The notes beneath the pieces are model-generated. The model had not been told where the DNA came from and ran no database searches. It was given only the letters and a program-made list of their open reading frames with translations. The translations under genes and the position numbers were made by a program. Of a stretch of 64,000 bases of DNA, positions 8,140 through 16,119 are shown piece by piece (the first letter of the stretch is position 1; the number at the start of each line of letters is the position of its first letter). Origin of the DNA: Chitinophaga jiangningensis (GTDB lineage Bacteria; Bacteroidota; Bacteroidia; Chitinophagales; Chitinophagaceae); contig NZ_FRBL01000003.1 of NCBI RefSeq assembly GCF_900142605.1, positions 186,001-250,000 on the forward strand. The letters run 5' to 3'.

Positions 8140-8904
8140 ATGGTTACTAAAATAATTTCTGGCTGTCTGCTGATGATGGCGGTGGCAAATAGTGTTTTGG
8201 CGCAGGTGGTGCGCATTCCGGATGAAAATTTCAAAAATGCCATTATAGATCAGGGTGTGGATACCAATGGGGATGGTCAGATCCAGGTATCTGAGGCGCA
8301 AAAAGTAACAGAGTTGTATGTAACAAAATCCAATGTTACCTCACTGGAAGGTATCAAGAGCTTTACCAACCTGGTGGATTTTGGGTTTGGTGAAAACCAG
8401 GTGAAGGCATGTGATGTTTCCGGGTTGAAGCAGCTTAAGTTTCTTTATGGGTTTGATAACCAGTTGGAGTCTATCAACACTAAAGGTTGTGATAATCTTG
8501 TAAATATCAGCTGCCATAAAAATAAGCTGAAGCGCGTGGAAATAGCGCATCTGAAGAAACTGGCGATATTAAGCATCGGCTGGAATCTGGTTACAAAACT
8601 GGACTTTAGTAATAACCCTGAAATGGAAGAACTGGAGGCTAATGATAACCAGCTGCGAGAAATTAATGTAGCGAATTGCCCGAAAATGGTAAACCTGTGG
8701 GTTACCAGAAATCAGATTGACCATCACCTGGACCTGCGGCACATGACAAATCTGGTGGCCCTGCGGGCTGATTTTAATCAGATTCCATCCGTGGATATTC
8801 GCGGACTTTCCAAGCTGGCGGTGTGTTTTATAGATAAAAACAGGATTACTACACTTAACTTAAGCGGCACGGTGAGTTTGCAAAAGTTGATGTGGCATGA
8901 TTAA
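8140..8904 (+). CDS. Secreted leucine-rich-repeat protein with an EF-hand-like loop
   Basis: A 254-residue protein with a signal peptide (about 1-21, ending SVLAQ). Residues about 27-52 contain PDENFKNAIIDQGVDTNGDGQIQVSEA, written here only as its key positions: the DTNGDGQI loop is a calcium-binding EF-hand or dockerin-like signature common at the start of Bacteroidota LRR proteins. The rest is a run of roughly 20-22-residue leucine-rich repeats of the bacterial type (for example LxxLxFGENQ, LKFLYGFDNQL, LVNISCHKNKL, MEELEANDNQL, LVALRADFNQI). Such proteins usually mediate binding at the cell surface; no ligand can be inferred. The short 12-bp gap to the previous gene suggests one operon, closed by the hairpin at 8931. 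Confidence 0.8.
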   Translation: MVTKIISGCLLMMAVANSVLAQVVRIPDENFKNAIIDQGVDTNGDGQIQVSEAQKVTELYVTKSNVTSLEGIKSFTNLVDFGFGENQVKACDVSGLKQLKFLYGFDNQLESINTKGCDNLVNISCHKNKLKRVEIAHLKKLAILSIGWNLVTKLDFSNNPEMEELEANDNQLREINVANCPKMVNLWVTRNQIDHHLDLRHMTNLVALRADFNQIPSVDIRGLSKLAVCFIDKNRITTLNLSGTVSLQKLMWHD

Positions 8905-8930
8905 TATTTATACTAGATAAGATAAATAAA

Positions 8931-8961
8931 AAAGAACTGCTGACCCGGCAGTTCTTTTTTT
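8931..8961 (+). terminator. Terminator of the secreted protein / LRR operon
   Basis: A perfect 10-bp stem (AAAGAACTGC at 8931-8940 and GCAGTTCTTT at 8948-8957) with a 7-nt loop runs into a T tract. Confidence 0.85.
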
Positions 8962-9046
8962 ATGTTTAATCCTATTTGTAAGCGTAACTAATGTTCCTTA
9001 ACGCCTTCTTAACCTTTCCAAATTTATATTTGAAAGAAAAGGTAGA

Positions 9047-10480
9047 ATGAGAACCTTATTGTTGTTTATTATTCTTATACCAAACACGCTCTCAGCCCAG
9101 CGTGGGCTCACAAAAAAATACTCACCCGAGCAATGCCAGGAGGTGTTTAATAATGTGATAACCCTACTCAAAACTTCGCATCCCGGTACCTTTCGCTATC
9201 ATTCCAAAGCAGATTTTGAGGAGTATGCAGCGTCGGTGTCGTTTACTATGAGGGATTCGATGACAGAACTGGAGTTATACCGTAAACTAAAGCCATTGGT
9301 AACCTACATGGGCTGTCTTCATACAGAGCTGATTACTGCTGTCAATTACAAGGGATGGTTGGATAAGTCGCCCAACCTGGTACCATTACAGTTATTTTGG
9401 GAAGGCAAGCGGGCATTTGTTACCGTAAACCTTAGTGAAAATATAAATATTGTTCCTGGCGATGAAGTATTAGAGATCAATGGGCGAAGGATACCCGCGT
9501 TGCTGGATTTGCTGCTGCCGGTTATACCCGCTGATGGATACAACCAGTCGATGAAATATCTGGCTTTATATCATCTGTTTCCATTGCTTTACCGCTCTAA
9601 TGTTGAGGTGTTGGATTCATTCAGGATCACGTGGATGCATATGGGCAACAAGATAACCAGCGTGGTACCGGCAGTTGGAAGATGTGAATTTGCGCGCAGA
9701 GGGTTATTGTCGGAATACGTATATTCGAAGCAGTTAGTTTTTACCACTACGGACAGTATGGCTGTCCTTACAATTCACTCCTTTGCTAATACCGCCATTA
9801 AAGCAGGAAAACAACATTTCAAAACTTTTATAGACCAGGTATTTGATACCCTGAAAGTCAGGGGAGTTCCAAACCTGATTATTGATTTGCGCTATAACAC
9901 CGGTGGATCAGATGTAAATGCGGCTTATTTTTCCAGCTATTTTTTTGATAAGCCTTACCGTTATTGGGATAGAATTGAAGTAACGGCCACGGTAGCAGGC
10001 AAGGTAAAAGGGCTCGGTAGTTTGTTGTTCCATAAACCGGTGCAGCGTGATTCTGCCTGGCTCTGGCAAAAAGGTAAGACTGTGAAGGACTTTGATTTTA
10101 CCGAGTTACAACAACCTGCCGCGAATCATTATAACGGGAAAGTATATGTGCTGATCAATGGATTTTCCATGTCGTCCTGTGCGGATGTAGCTGCAATATT
10201 GAGCCATAACAGGAAAGCTGTGTTTATTGGCACTGAAACGGGTGGTGGTTACCAGGGTAATAACAGTGGCATTATACCGGGGGTTAACCTGCGGCCTACA
10301 AAGTTGGTACTCTCTGTGCCATTGATGGCTTACTATAATGCAGTTGATGCTACCGTGAATATGGGCAGAGGAACTATGCCTGATATCCCTGTAGATTTAA
10401 CGCTGACGGATATATTGAACAATGTGGACAGGCCTATGAAAGTGGCGATGGACCAGATTAACAGGAAAGGAAGTCTTTAA
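9047..10480 (+). CDS. S41 family peptidase (C-terminal processing protease type)
   Basis: A 477-residue protease with a signal peptide (MRTLLLFIILIPNTLSA). A PDZ-like segment is visible around 140-160 (NINIVPGDEVLEINGRRIP). The catalytic S41 domain follows with LIIDLRYNTGGSD near 280-292, and GFSMSSCAD carrying the likely nucleophilic serine S376 or S377, then FIGTETGGGYQGN. In this family the serine works with a lysine or a histidine/glutamate pair, which I did not place with certainty. It probably acts in the periplasm. A TATATTTG box at 9025-9032 matches the -7 consensus but would leave a very short leader. The last 23 bases overlap the end of the convergent hydrolase gene. Confidence 0.85.
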   Translation: MRTLLLFIILIPNTLSAQRGLTKKYSPEQCQEVFNNVITLLKTSHPGTFRYHSKADFEEYAASVSFTMRDSMTELELYRKLKPLVTYMGCLHTELITAVNYKGWLDKSPNLVPLQLFWEGKRAFVTVNLSENINIVPGDEVLEINGRRIPALLDLLLPVIPADGYNQSMKYLALYHLFPLLYRSNVEVLDSFRITWMHMGNKITSVVPAVGRCEFARRGLLSEYVYSKQLVFTTTDSMAVLTIHSFANTAIKAGKQHFKTFIDQVFDTLKVRGVPNLIIDLRYNTGGSDVNAAYFSSYFFDKPYRYWDRIEVTATVAGKVKGLGSLLFHKPVQRDSAWLWQKGKTVKDFDFTELQQPAANHYNGKVYVLINGFSMSSCADVAAILSHNRKAVFIGTETGGGYQGNNSGIIPGVNLRPTKLVLSVPLMAYYNAVDATVNMGRGTMPDIPVDLTLTDILNNVDRPMKVAMDQINRKGSL

Positions 10481-11246
10481 CCAACCTTGCAAAATGCTCC
10501 GGCTGATCCATATGCAGACTATGCCCGGCATTAGGTACTGCTGCCGTTAACAATCCCGGGTTTAGTCCTTCCAACTCTTTGGCGATGTCAGCGGATACTA
10601 CACCTCTGTCGCCATATAACAATAAGCCTGGTACGGTAATACTTTGTATCAATTCCCTGAAATCCGGATTAGGTGGCCTCAGCACCTCAAATGCCTGCAT
10701 ACTGGTTTGTAACCTTGCGTGGGAAAATATTTCAATTAATGCGGCTGGTCGGGTGGGATGTCTTTTGCTGGCATCCGCCATTACTTCTTTCAATGACCAG
10801 CTTAAAATTTTTTTATGCTGACTGGCCACATCGCTTTGATATACTTCCAGCTGCAGCGCCGGACTTATAAAGGAGGGATCAGCCAGGATTACACGGGAGA
10901 GTAATGTAGGGTTTAAACTGGCTACCACGGCGGCTGTCATGCCTCCCATGGAATGTCCGATTAAGACTGGTGCCTTCAGCTTCAGTGATCGAATTAATCC
11001 CACTACATCATTTGCGAGATCGGCATATTGGTAGCCGGTTTCCGGTACGTCTGAAAGTCCGTGCCCGCGTGAATCGGGCATGATTACGTCATACTCATTT
11101 TCGAGCGCACGTGCAAGGAGCGTCCAGCATAACCCGCTTGTCATGAGGCCATGCAGGAGGATGACAGGTGGTTTGTTGCCGCCCGTGCGGGTGTAGTGGA
11201 TACGGATGTTATTGCTGTGGATGTATGCGGATGTCCAGTGAGTCAT
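10458..11246 (-). CDS. Alpha/beta hydrolase
   Basis: About 262 residues from the chosen start. The frame opens at 11303, but the ATG at 11246 (MTHWTSAYI) has an AAGGAAA ribosome-binding stretch just upstream and begins where homologous hydrolases begin. Motifs are the oxyanion LLHGLMTS, the nucleophile elbow GHSMGGM, the acid in LYGDRGVVS and the histidine in NAGHSLHMDQP, a complete Ser-Asp-His triad. No signal peptide is seen with this start, so it is probably cytoplasmic. It lies 66 bp after another hydrolase gene and is likely the last gene of the ArsR-led operon. The substrate is unknown. Confidence 0.8.
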   Translation of the reverse strand: MTHWTSAYIHSNNIRIHYTRTGGNKPPVILLHGLMTSGLCWTLLARALENEYDVIMPDSRGHGLSDVPETGYQYADLANDVVGLIRSLKLKAPVLIGHSMGGMTAAVVASLNPTLLSRVILADPSFISPALQLEVYQSDVASQHKKILSWSLKEVMADASKRHPTRPAALIEIFSHARLQTSMQAFEVLRPPNPDFRELIQSITVPGLLLYGDRGVVSADIAKELEGLNPGLLTAAVPNAGHSLHMDQPEHFARLVKDFLSC

Positions 11247-11312
11247 GATTTCCTTAAATAATTTTTCTTGGTCAATGTGAATATAGCCGTTATTCCACGC
11301 CACTTCACCATT

Positions 11313-12158
11313 TTATTTATCAAGAAAACTTTCCACCATTGGCATCACATAGCGTCCCTGATTTGATCCGTTTTTCACCGTCGTGATTTCTTCCAGATAC
11401 TCTCCGTGAATCCCCGGTATGATGGCCAGTTCGGCATGTGGCAACAGCTTACTTAATGCAATAATATGTTCCGGTTTTATCACATCCTTATCCGCCAGAA
11501 TAAACAGGGCAGGGGCCTGAATGCCTCTTAATTGTTCATCGGGAATATCTTTAAAATTAACCATGCGCCTGGCGTCCTTATCGTGCATGGTTTGCAGGCC
11601 CGCCGAATCATTTTTTGCCTGCAGGTAAGCCGATTTTAATTCCGGTGGCATATTGGAAAGCGTTGCTTTTTGCATAAAGCCCCAGAACCATTCCGGCATG
11701 CCATCGCGTTTACAAAGCACGGAACCCAGCACCAGTTTATTTACGATGGCTGGGTGCCTTATTGCAATCTGGCAGCTGGTGGTAGCGCCATTGCTGAAGC
11801 CCAGGAAATCTGCCTTTTTAATGCCGAGTTGTTGAAGCAATGCAGCTACATCGTCCGCATCCTGCTCAAATGTCTCATCGGCTGATCTGTCGCTGGTCCG
11901 CCCATGGGCTTGCAGTTCCACTGCTATTACTTTTCTGTTTTTGGAGAGATAGGGGATCACCCGGGCGAAATTGCTTTGTATGGTGGAGCCGCCACCATGC
12001 AGTAATACCAATGGTTTACCCGTCCCGTAGATTTCATAATACATCCGGATGCCGTTCACTGCAGCATAGCCACTATGACGGGCGGGTGTGTCCGTTGACT
12101 GTGCAGTGGCAGCAACGGACACCATCAGGAGCGTCGACAAAAGGAGTGTTTTCATCAT
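11313..12158 (-). CDS. Secreted alpha/beta hydrolase
   Basis: A 281-residue alpha/beta-hydrolase with a signal peptide (MMKTLLLSTLLMVSVAATA). The motifs are LLHGGGST (oxyanion), LGFSNGATTS (serine nucleophile elbow), FILADKDVIKPEH (acid) and IPGIHGEYLEE (histidine). Its start codon overlaps the stop region of the SRPBCC gene by 4 bases (12155-12158), implying translational coupling. The pairing of a secreted hydrolase, a cytoplasmic hydrolase, an SRPBCC protein and an ArsR repressor suggests a small detoxification or ester-degradation unit, but no substrate can be named. Confidence 0.82.
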   Translation of the reverse strand: MMKTLLLSTLLMVSVAATAQSTDTPARHSGYAAVNGIRMYYEIYGTGKPLVLLHGGGSTIQSNFARVIPYLSKNRKVIAVELQAHGRTSDRSADETFEQDADDVAALLQQLGIKKADFLGFSNGATTSCQIAIRHPAIVNKLVLGSVLCKRDGMPEWFWGFMQKATLSNMPPELKSAYLQAKNDSAGLQTMHDKDARRMVNFKDIPDEQLRGIQAPALFILADKDVIKPEHIIALSKLLPHAELAIIPGIHGEYLEEITTVKNGSNQGRYVMPMVESFLDK

Positions 12159-12637
12159 TCCACAATTTTTCGCATATGTGATAACATCTGTAGCCAGCTT
12201 GGATAAGCGCCGGTTTTTGTAGCGAGCGACTGTGATACTGTCTGGCGTAATTGCAGTGTAGTGGCGCCCTTATCTTCCGAGAAAGTAACCGTCACCTTTG
12301 TTTCGCCTGGCCAGTCGGCATCCATGCCTATGTCTACAGGATTGATGGGTTGACCGTTTTCATCTGCATTGATCAGCGTGAAAACGATTTTACGATTGGG
12401 CACTATTTCCAGGTATTCCCCAATGCACCAGCAGTCCCCATGTATAGGATTGGAAATACAGGAATGGAATTTTCCACCGGGCTTGATGTCAAGTGTTTTA
12501 TAACGAATGGTACATCCATCAGGTGCGTACCAGCGGATCAGTTTTTCCGGATCTGTCCAGGCACTGAAAACGCGGTCAATACTGGCATTGAAGGTTTCTT
12601 CGATAAACACTTCATTTGTTTGAACTGACTTTTCCAT
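12155..12637 (-). CDS. SRPBCC (AHSA1-like) domain protein
   Basis: A 160-residue single-domain protein of the START/Bet v1-like superfamily, AHSA1 branch. The N-terminal VFIEETFNASIDRVFSAWTDPEKL and the following RWYAPDGCT are typical for this branch, as is the C-terminal half with TKVTVTFSEDKGATTLQLRQ. Such proteins hold hydrophobic ligands in a cavity and are often encoded right after an ArsR regulator, as here (3-bp gap). It is followed with a 4-bp overlap by a hydrolase gene. It is probably cytoplasmic; its ligand is unknown. Confidence 0.85.
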   Translation of the reverse strand: MEKSVQTNEVFIEETFNASIDRVFSAWTDPEKLIRWYAPDGCTIRYKTLDIKPGGKFHSCISNPIHGDCWCIGEYLEIVPNRKIVFTLINADENGQPINPVDIGMDADWPGETKVTVTFSEDKGATTLQLRQTVSQSLATKTGAYPSWLQMLSHMRKIVE

Positions 12638-12640
12638 ATG

Positions 12641-12988
12641 TTATTTTTTAGATTTTTTAGGATGGGGTGCCTGCAACGCTTCCTGCTCCAGGAAACCTTT
12701 AAGTGATTTAAGCCGGCTGGTCCATAGCTGATGGTACTGTTGTACCCACTCGTGTACTTCGTTGAGCTTGTCCAGCCTGGCTTCACACAAACGTTCCCTT
12801 CCCTGCTGCTTAATGTTTAACAGCCCACATTCCATTAGTATTTTCAGGTGCAGGGAGATGGCCTGCCTGCTCACATCAAACTGTTCCGCAATGGTATTAA
12901 CGTTTACCGGCTGCTCCGCTATCATGCCTATGATCGCCCGCCTGGTGGGGTCTGCTATGGCCTGAAATACATCTCTTCTTGCTTCCAT
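12641..12988 (-). CDS. ArsR-family transcriptional regulator
   Basis: A winged-helix regulator of about 115 residues. The opening RRDVFQAIADPTRRAII and the recognition-helix region FDVSRQAISLHLKIL are typical of the ArsR subgroup that pairs with SRPBCC genes. No cysteine-based metal site of the classical ArsR type is visible (cysteines are only at the MECGLL and RLCEARL positions), so a non-metal signal is likely. The frame can be opened at a TTG three codons earlier; the ATG at 12988 is preferred. A perfect palindrome sits exactly inside its promoter at 13017-13038, which suggests autorepression. First gene of a four-gene leftward operon. Confidence 0.87.
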   Translation of the reverse strand: MEARRDVFQAIADPTRRAIIGMIAEQPVNVNTIAEQFDVSRQAISLHLKILMECGLLNIKQQGRERLCEARLDKLNEVHEWVQQYHQLWTSRLKSLKGFLEQEALQAPHPKKSKK

Positions 12989-13008
12989 GATATGCAATCA
13001 TTTACTTG

Positions 13009-13040
13009 CAAATATATGCGCAAGTATTTGCTTGCGCAAA
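13009..13040 (-). promoter_or_regulatory. Promoter of the ArsR operon
   Basis: On the minus strand TTTG (13040-13037) and TATATTTG (13016-13009) match the Bacteroidota -33 and -7 elements (TTTG and TAnnTTTG) with a 20-bp spacer. The start of transcription would lie near 13002, giving a short leader before the ATG at 12988. Confidence 0.65.
13017..13038. promoter_or_regulatory. Palindromic operator for the ArsR regulator
   Basis: TGCGCAAG (13017-13024), TATTTG, CTTGCGCA (13031-13038) is a perfect 8-bp inverted repeat with a 6-bp spacer. It fills the spacer between the -33 and -7 boxes of the ArsR promoter, so a bound dimer would block RNA polymerase. It lies 45 bp upstream of the divergent AraC gene and could also influence that gene. 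Confidence 0.65.
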
Positions 13041-13082
13041 TTTATTTTTCAGGTGGCCTGCAGTTCGTAATTTTAGGGCATC

Positions 13083-13883
13083 ATGGAAGCGCCTGACATA
13101 CACCATAAAGAATTTGCACCGCCTGTGGAATTACAGGATGCAGTCAGTTGTATCTGGTATTCCGTGCGGGACTTTGGCGCAGTACAAACTGGGTTTGAGG
13201 TTTTGCCGGATGGGTATGCGGAAATCATCTTCCACTTCGGCGACTCCTGTGATATGTTTTATAACGGTCGCTTACATCCTTTGCCATCCCCGTTTATGAT
13301 GGGATTGTTAAACCAGCCGGTGCATTTCTACGCAAAACACAAACTGGTAGTCATCGGTGTACGATGTTACCCCTGGACTATCTTTGATCTGCTGGGGCTG
13401 CCCACCGGACTAACGGGAGTACAGCTATTTGAGCACCCGGTGGCAGCATTGCAAGCCGCGCTTACCAAATTGGTAAAGGCCGGCAAGCTGGAGGAAGCGG
13501 TGGCCTTGCTGATGCAATATTTTTCGGACACTACCGCCACTAATGGTACCGACACTACCCTCATTAAAGCAGGAGCGGCAATGAGAGCTGCCAACGGAAC
13601 CCTGCCGGTAGCACAGGTGGCCGCCGCCGCACACGCCACCGTGCGTACACTGGAACGGAAGTTTAAGCAATCCTCCGGCTTTACGGTAAAAGATGTGTCG
13701 GGCCTGATACGATTTGAACAGGTACGTAACCACCTGTGGCGCTACCCTGACGTCAATATCGCCGGCCTGGCGATGGAAATGGGATATACAGATCAATCGC
13801 ACCTGAGCCGTGAGTTTAAACGTTATAGTCACACCACGCCTGCCGCCTTTGCCAAACGGCCTCCTGACAGCCAGCGCCTGTAG
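13083..13883 (+). CDS. AraC-family transcriptional regulator with a DUF6597-like N-terminal domain
   Basis: A 266-residue regulator. The N-terminal half (about 8-150) begins FAPPVELQDAVSCIWY and has FEVLPDGYAEIIFHFGD, which resembles the DUF6597 sensor domain found in many Bacteroidota AraC proteins. The C-terminal half (about 170-262) is a double helix-turn-helix of the AraC type: ATVRTLERKFKQSSGFTVKD, then IAGLAMEMGYTDQSHLSREFKRYSHTTPAAF. It is transcribed away from the ArsR operon and stands 77 bp before the FAD monooxygenase gene, which it may control. The inducer is unknown. Confidence 0.85.
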   Translation: MEAPDIHHKEFAPPVELQDAVSCIWYSVRDFGAVQTGFEVLPDGYAEIIFHFGDSCDMFYNGRLHPLPSPFMMGLLNQPVHFYAKHKLVVIGVRCYPWTIFDLLGLPTGLTGVQLFEHPVAALQAALTKLVKAGKLEEAVALLMQYFSDTTATNGTDTTLIKAGAAMRAANGTLPVAQVAAAAHATVRTLERKFKQSSGFTVKDVSGLIRFEQVRNHLWRYPDVNIAGLAMEMGYTDQSHLSREFKRYSHTTPAAFAKRPPDSQRL

Positions 13884-13960
13884 TTCTCCATTTTGTCGCA
13901 TTTTTACAAGCCATCCTGCACCCCATGTTGGAATTTTGCGTTTCAATGATAAATGAAACC

Positions 13961-15493
13961 ATGAATACCGATGTAATTATTGCCGGCGCAGGCCCCGTAG
14001 GACTTTTCCTCGCCTGTGAACTGGCGTTAGCCCAATGCTCTGTGCTAATCCTGGAGAAAGAAGCGCAACCCGATTCTCCCCTTAAGCAACTGCCCTTCGG
14101 TATAAGGGGATTATCCTCACCTACTATCACGGCTTTATACCACCGCGGTATGCTGCACCAACTGGAATTGCATAAGCACATGAAACAGCCCCACAGCATA
14201 CCCGGACAGCCACCTAAAAAACCGGCAGGTCACTTTGCAGGTATCACCCTGAATTATGAGGATATTGATACCTCACAATGGCCCTATCAGCTGCCAGGCG
14301 CGCCTGATTTTGGTATGATGAGTGAAATGCATGAACTGGAAACCGTGTTGACTAAAAGGGCCATAGAAATGGGTGTACAGATACACAGGGGACTCCCCAT
14401 TACCGGGTTTACACAACATCAGGACGGCGTAACGGTACAGGCAGGCGATCAAACCTTTACTACCAACTGGCTGGTAGGCTGCGACGGGAGCCGCAGTGTA
14501 GTCCGCAAACAAGGCGGCTTTGAATTTGCCGGCACTGAGCCTGAATTTACCGGCTACTCCTGTAAAGTAGTATTGCAGGACCCCGAAAAGCTCAGGCCTG
14601 GCCGTAATGTAATGCCCACAGGTATGTATTTTCAGTCACAGCCGGGTTATCTGCTCTTGCAGGACTTTGATGGTGGCGCTTTCCATAGCTCCGATAAGCC
14701 TGTTACAGTAGCTTACCTCCAAACACTGCTGCGCCGAATTGCTGAAACGGATGTAACAATCAGCAGTTTGGAGGTAGCCACCACCTGGACCGACAGGGCA
14801 CGGCAAGCCACCGCCTACCGCAATGGCCGCGTGTTACTGGCTGGCGATGCGGCACATATTCACTCACCGCTGGGCGGCCAGGGGCTCAACCTCGGTATTG
14901 GCGACGCAATGAACCTCGGCTGGAAGCTCGCAGCTACCATTCACGGCACGGCACCCGCCGGGCTCCTCGATACTTATTTCACAGAGCGGCATCCTATTGG
15001 AGCCAAAGTACTGGACTGGTCCCGTGCCCAGGTAGCCATCATGCAGGCAACGCCCGCGTCCAGGGCCTTAAACGCCATATTCCGGGATCTCATCAATACC
15101 CGCGACGGCGCCACTTATTTCGCAGGCAGAATTTGGGGTATCCATAACCGTTATGATCTTGGCGATAGTCATCCGCTGGTGGGCAGGATCGTACCGGATT
15201 TTGAATTTGAAGATGGTACGAGGTTAGGTGAGCTGATGCAGGATGGGAAAGGCGTGTTGCTTGACTTTACCGCCAACAGCCAGTTTAAAAGTATAGCAGC
15301 CGGATATAATGGTCGGTTACTGCATACAGGTAAGGCAGCCATCGATCGTTTAGGCCTTTCCGTTATATTGGTACGCCCGGATGGTATTGTGGCATGGGCA
15401 GGTGAGCCGGCCACATTTCAGGAACTACCGGAAGTTATTTTCCGGTGGTTTGGAAATATTGAGCATGAAGAGGTACCCCTGACGGGAAACTGA
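13961..15493 (+). CDS. FAD-dependent aromatic-ring monooxygenase (PheA/TfdB type)
   Basis: About 510 residues of the flavin-dependent class A hydroxylase family, which uses FAD and NAD(P)H to hydroxylate aromatic or polyketide substrates. The dinucleotide-binding motif VIIAGAGPVGLFLA is at the very N-terminus, the DG motif appears as GCDGSRSVVRK, and the GD motif as LLAGDAAHIHSPLGGQGLN. After about residue 400 a thioredoxin-like tail is visible (VPDFEFEDGTRLGEL ... LLDF). The frame opens earlier at 13925 and has further ATGs at 13946 and 13961; I chose 13961 (MNTDVIIAG) because it places the FAD motif at the usual distance. It probably acts together with, or is controlled by, the preceding AraC gene. 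Confidence 0.85.
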   Translation: MNTDVIIAGAGPVGLFLACELALAQCSVLILEKEAQPDSPLKQLPFGIRGLSSPTITALYHRGMLHQLELHKHMKQPHSIPGQPPKKPAGHFAGITLNYEDIDTSQWPYQLPGAPDFGMMSEMHELETVLTKRAIEMGVQIHRGLPITGFTQHQDGVTVQAGDQTFTTNWLVGCDGSRSVVRKQGGFEFAGTEPEFTGYSCKVVLQDPEKLRPGRNVMPTGMYFQSQPGYLLLQDFDGGAFHSSDKPVTVAYLQTLLRRIAETDVTISSLEVATTWTDRARQATAYRNGRVLLAGDAAHIHSPLGGQGLNLGIGDAMNLGWKLAATIHGTAPAGLLDTYFTERHPIGAKVLDWSRAQVAIMQATPASRALNAIFRDLINTRDGATYFAGRIWGIHNRYDLGDSHPLVGRIVPDFEFEDGTRLGELMQDGKGVLLDFTANSQFKSIAAGYNGRLLHTGKAAIDRLGLSVILVRPDGIVAWAGEPATFQELPEVIFRWFGNIEHEEVPLTGN

Positions 15494-15552
15494 AGCAGGC
15501 CGGCTGTTACATCTCCCTGTAAAAAACCTTAACTTAGAAAAAATTTGAAACC

Positions 15553-16059
15553 ATGACCCTGTTACAAGCATTACAGACCGAATTTGAAAATGAAGTTAAC
15601 AGCACCCGCAGGCTGTTGCAGGCAGTGCCTGAAAAAGACCTTTCCTACAAGCCTTCTCCAATCTCCTGGACCATGGGCGAGCTGGCCCAGCATATTGCCA
15701 CCATATACTATTGGTATGCGGGCACGTTAGGCCAGGATGTGTATGATGTGGCGGCAGACAGACCCGAAAGAGGCAGTCCTAACGACATTGCAGCTACGTT
15801 ACAGTTCTTTGAAAATAACGTGGAGAAGGCGAGGGCTGCATTGCAACAGTCAACCGAAGAAAGCCTGGCCGGCAACTGGACCATGAAAGTGGGCGACCGC
15901 ACCGTGCTGGGGCCAATGACCCGCTCTGTAGTAGCAAGAGGCTTTTTGTTTAATCATATTTACCACCACCGCGGCGAAATGATCGTGTACCTGCGCGCTA
16001 CCGGCAACAAAGTCCCTGGCATGTATGGCCCTACCTACGAGGATGGATTGGGCAAATAA
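15553..16059 (+). CDS. DinB family protein
   Basis: A 168-residue four-helix DinB-like protein. The expected histidine ligands are visible: H47 in GELAQHIATIYYWYAG and the pair in IYHHRGEMIVYLR near residue 140. DinB-like proteins are metal-binding, and some members act as thiol-dependent transferases (for example with bacillithiol or mycothiol); most have no known role. It lies 59 bp after the monooxygenase gene and may belong to the same transcript. A strong hairpin terminator follows directly. Confidence 0.85.
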   Translation: MTLLQALQTEFENEVNSTRRLLQAVPEKDLSYKPSPISWTMGELAQHIATIYYWYAGTLGQDVYDVAADRPERGSPNDIAATLQFFENNVEKARAALQQSTEESLAGNWTMKVGDRTVLGPMTRSVVARGFLFNHIYHHRGEMIVYLRATGNKVPGMYGPTYEDGLGK

Positions 16060-16067
16060 CTTCTATA

Positions 16068-16105
16068 AACAACAATGCCAGGTAACCTTACCTGGCATTG
16101 TTGTT
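16068..16105. terminator. Strong bidirectional terminator between DinB and the giant gene
   Basis: A perfect inverted repeat: 16068-16085 and 16088-16105 are complementary over 18 bases (in practice a 16-bp stem with a 6-nt loop). It closes the rightward AraC/monooxygenase/DinB genes and the leftward giant operon, whose last stop codon is at 16120. Confidence 0.85.
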
Positions 16106-16119
16106 AGGTCAACCACGTT

